Shown: positions 6,771 through 8,079 of the stretch, in pieces
How positions within the stretch are numbered: the first letter of the stretch is position 1
Layout of the letters: every line of letters starts with the position of its first letter
NCBI GenBank assembly: GCA_936924235.1
Contig: CAKZHN010000369.1
Coordinates: forward strand, 1-8,079
Length of the DNA: 8,079 nt
Direction: 5' to 3'
From: an uncultured Rhodoplanes sp.
GTDB taxonomy: Bacteria; Pseudomonadota; Alphaproteobacteria; Rhizobiales; Xanthobacteraceae
The notes under the pieces: generated by a model
The model's input: only the letters and a program-made list of their open reading frames with translations
Told to the model about the DNA's origin: nothing
The model's database searches: none
Position numbers and translations under genes: made by a program

Positions 6771-8079
6771 TTAGCGAGCGCTCGTTGGGCCTGGCGCAGC
6801 CAGGGTCTTCACGAGGCGGTAGAGAAACTCCTTGCTGCGATAGAGCTCTTTGACGCCGACGTGCTCGTTGAGGCCGTGGACTCCGCTATTGGCGCCATCG
6901 GTGAACAATCCCGACACCCCATAGGATGGGATCCCGGCATTGCGGAGCCAGCGGCTGTCCGTGTAACCGCCGGACATGGTCGGGATCACCGGAACTCCCG
7001 GCCACATCTCGCCCGTCAGAGCTTCGACCGCGCGCATCACCTCGGGATTGATCGGCGATGCAGGGCTCAGCACCGCGCGGCCCTTCGGGACGACTTTGAC
7101 CTTGTCGTCGGCAATCACGCGTTCGAGCATGCGCTGGACTTCGGCAACCTCCTGATCCGGCAGAATCCGGCAGTTGATGGTGGCTCGCGCGGTTTGCGGA
7201 AGCGCGTTTTCAGCATGCCCGGCCTCCAGCTGCGTTGGCACGCAGGTGGTCCGTATCACCGCATTGTATTCCGGACGCGTCGTCAGCGGCATCATGGCCG
7301 CGGCGTCCTCGGTGCGGCCGGCCAGCATCGCCTCGATGGCGCCCACCGTCGGCTGCTTCTCGAAGGCCACGACGCGCTCGAAGAAGGCTTTGGTGATCGC
7401 ATTCAGGCGGATCGGAAAATCGAACTGGCTGAGCTGCCGCAAGGCGTCGGCCAGCCGATAAATGCCGTTGTCGCGCCGGCCCGACGCGCTGTGGCCGCCG
7501 CGGTCAGTCACTTCGAGGACGTAGGTTTGATAGACCTTCTCGGCGTGCTGGACCGACAGTTGGGCCGGCTTGCCGTCACGCATCGCGCCGGCACCACCTT
7601 CGTTGATCGCAAGCTCGGCATCGATCAGTTCGTGGTGATGGTCGAGCAGGTAATGCGCCCCGTCATGGGGCGAGTCGGAAAGCTCTTCGTCGGTGGTGAG
7701 CGCCAGGATGATGTCGCGATCCGGCTTGAATCCCTCCTTCAGGTATTCGAGCAGGTTGGCGACGAAGATCGAGGCCATCGCCTTGTCGTCGATGCTGCCG
7801 CGGGCCCGGAATTGACCATCGACCTCCTGCAGCTTGAACGGATCGAAATTCCAGTCCTCGCGCTTGGCCTCGACCACATCGATATGAGCGATCAGCAGGA
7901 TCGGCTTGCGCGCGCCGGTGCCGTGCAGCCGGGCCACGAGATTGCCTTTGCGCGGCCCCGACGAGATGACTTGGATGTCGGCGGCCGGAAAGCCACCGGC
8001 CTTGAGACGAGCCGCCATGGCCTCGGCGGCCCTCAACGTGTCGCCTGTCGAATCGGTCGTGTTGATCTCGACAAGCTCC
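6771..8079 (-). CDS. M20-family metallopeptidase/carboxypeptidase, N-terminus beyond the right edge
   Basis: This is a zinc-dependent amidohydrolase or exopeptidase of the M20/M25/M40 family. The frame is open to the window edge (ELVEINTTDSTGDTLRAAEA), which is a normal M20 N-terminal helix, so the gene continues outside. An internal TTG at 8036 is not a credible start. Counting from the TTG codon, metal and catalytic residues are His51 and Asp53 (AHIDVV), bridging Asp83 (RGSIDDKAM), Glu117/Glu118 (TTDEEL), Glu146 (NEGG) and the C-terminal His387 (SGVHGLNEHV). The lid/dimer domain motif GGHSA is at 180-184. The GSIDDK variant and overall length recall the CPS1/PM20D1-like branch. Many such proteins are exported, but the signal peptide region is not in view. 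Substrate is unknown. The TAA stop at 6773-6771 is followed by a 51-nt gap to the convergent transporter. Confidence 0.93.
   Translation of the reverse strand, partial: ELVEINTTDSTGDTLRAAEAMAARLKAGGFPAADIQVISSGPRKGNLVARLHGTGARKPILLIAHIDVVEAKREDWNFDPFKLQEVDGQFRARGSIDDKAMASIFVANLLEYLKEGFKPDRDIILALTTDEELSDSPHDGAHYLLDHHHELIDAELAINEGGAGAMRDGKPAQLSVQHAEKVYQTYVLEVTDRGGHSASGRRDNGIYRLADALRQLSQFDFPIRLNAITKAFFERVVAFEKQPTVGAIEAMLAGRTEDAAAMMPLTTRPEYNAVIRTTCVPTQLEAGHAENALPQTARATINCRILPDQEVAEVQRMLERVIADDKVKVVPKGRAVLSPASPINPEVMRAVEALTGEMWPGVPVIPTMSGGYTDSRWLRNAGIPSYGVSGLFTDGANSGVHGLNEHVGVKELYRSKEFLYRLVKTLAAPGPTSAR
6773..6786. repeat. Short palindrome at the end of the M20 gene
   Basis: CGAGCGCTCG (6775-6784) is a perfect 10-bp palindrome, extended to 14 nt with one wobble pair, and it overlaps the last codons of the peptidase gene. 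It might contribute to termination between the two convergent genes. It is short, has no usable loop and has no T-run, so it may be chance in GC-rich DNA. Confidence 0.2.

Noticed and set aside
5328..6853. Long frames on both strands (minus 6506-5328; plus 5579-6853) overlapping the transporter
   Set aside because: The transporter frame has coherent membrane segments and family motifs; the others are Arg-, Asp- and His-rich shadows.

Overview
The window reads as GC-rich alphaproteobacterial chromosome, most likely from the Bradyrhizobium/Rhodopseudomonas/Nitrobacter group (Nitrobacteraceae). The reasons are the fabD-fabG-acpP-fabF gene order, the FabF, FabG and ACP sequences, and a short relic between two genes. 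That relic matches the C-terminal end of the ABC-type substrate-binding proteins that are greatly expanded in that group. The genus is an inference from recalled sequence character; no search was run.

Layout. On the minus strand, read right to left, lies a core type II fatty acid synthesis cluster: fabD (4350-3409), fabG (3350-2616), acpP (2391-2152) and fabF (1945-677). It is followed by the first 148 codons of a proline/alanine/glutamine-rich protein that runs off the left edge (445 to <1). FabD loads malonate onto ACP, FabF condenses malonyl-ACP with the growing chain, FabG reduces the 3-ketoacyl-ACP, and AcpP carries every intermediate. fabD and fabG are closely spaced (58 nt). The next three gaps are 206-231 nt, and the acpP-fabF gap holds three stem-loops, so expression is probably tuned separately for each gene.

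Right of fabD, on the plus strand, is a divergent two-membrane-segment protein resembling DUF3592 (4574-5056). It is preceded by a 14-codon leader ORF with a very strong Shine-Dalgarno sequence whose stop overlaps the gene's start. Next come the 26-codon relic of an ABC substrate-binding protein (5065-5142), a strong palindrome (5149-5170) and a 466-residue DASS/SLC13-type membrane transporter (5319-6719). Convergent to it is an M20-family metallopeptidase whose N-terminus lies beyond the right edge (6771 to >8079, minus strand).

The gene content is mostly ordinary housekeeping. I see no mobile element, CRISPR array, RNA gene or defence system, and no clear undescribed multi-gene system. The points worth a second look are regulatory or evolutionary: the overlapping palindromes at the putative fabD promoter, the coupled leader ORF, the structured acpP-fabF spacer, the ABC-protein relic, and the altered SNT-type motifs in the transporter.
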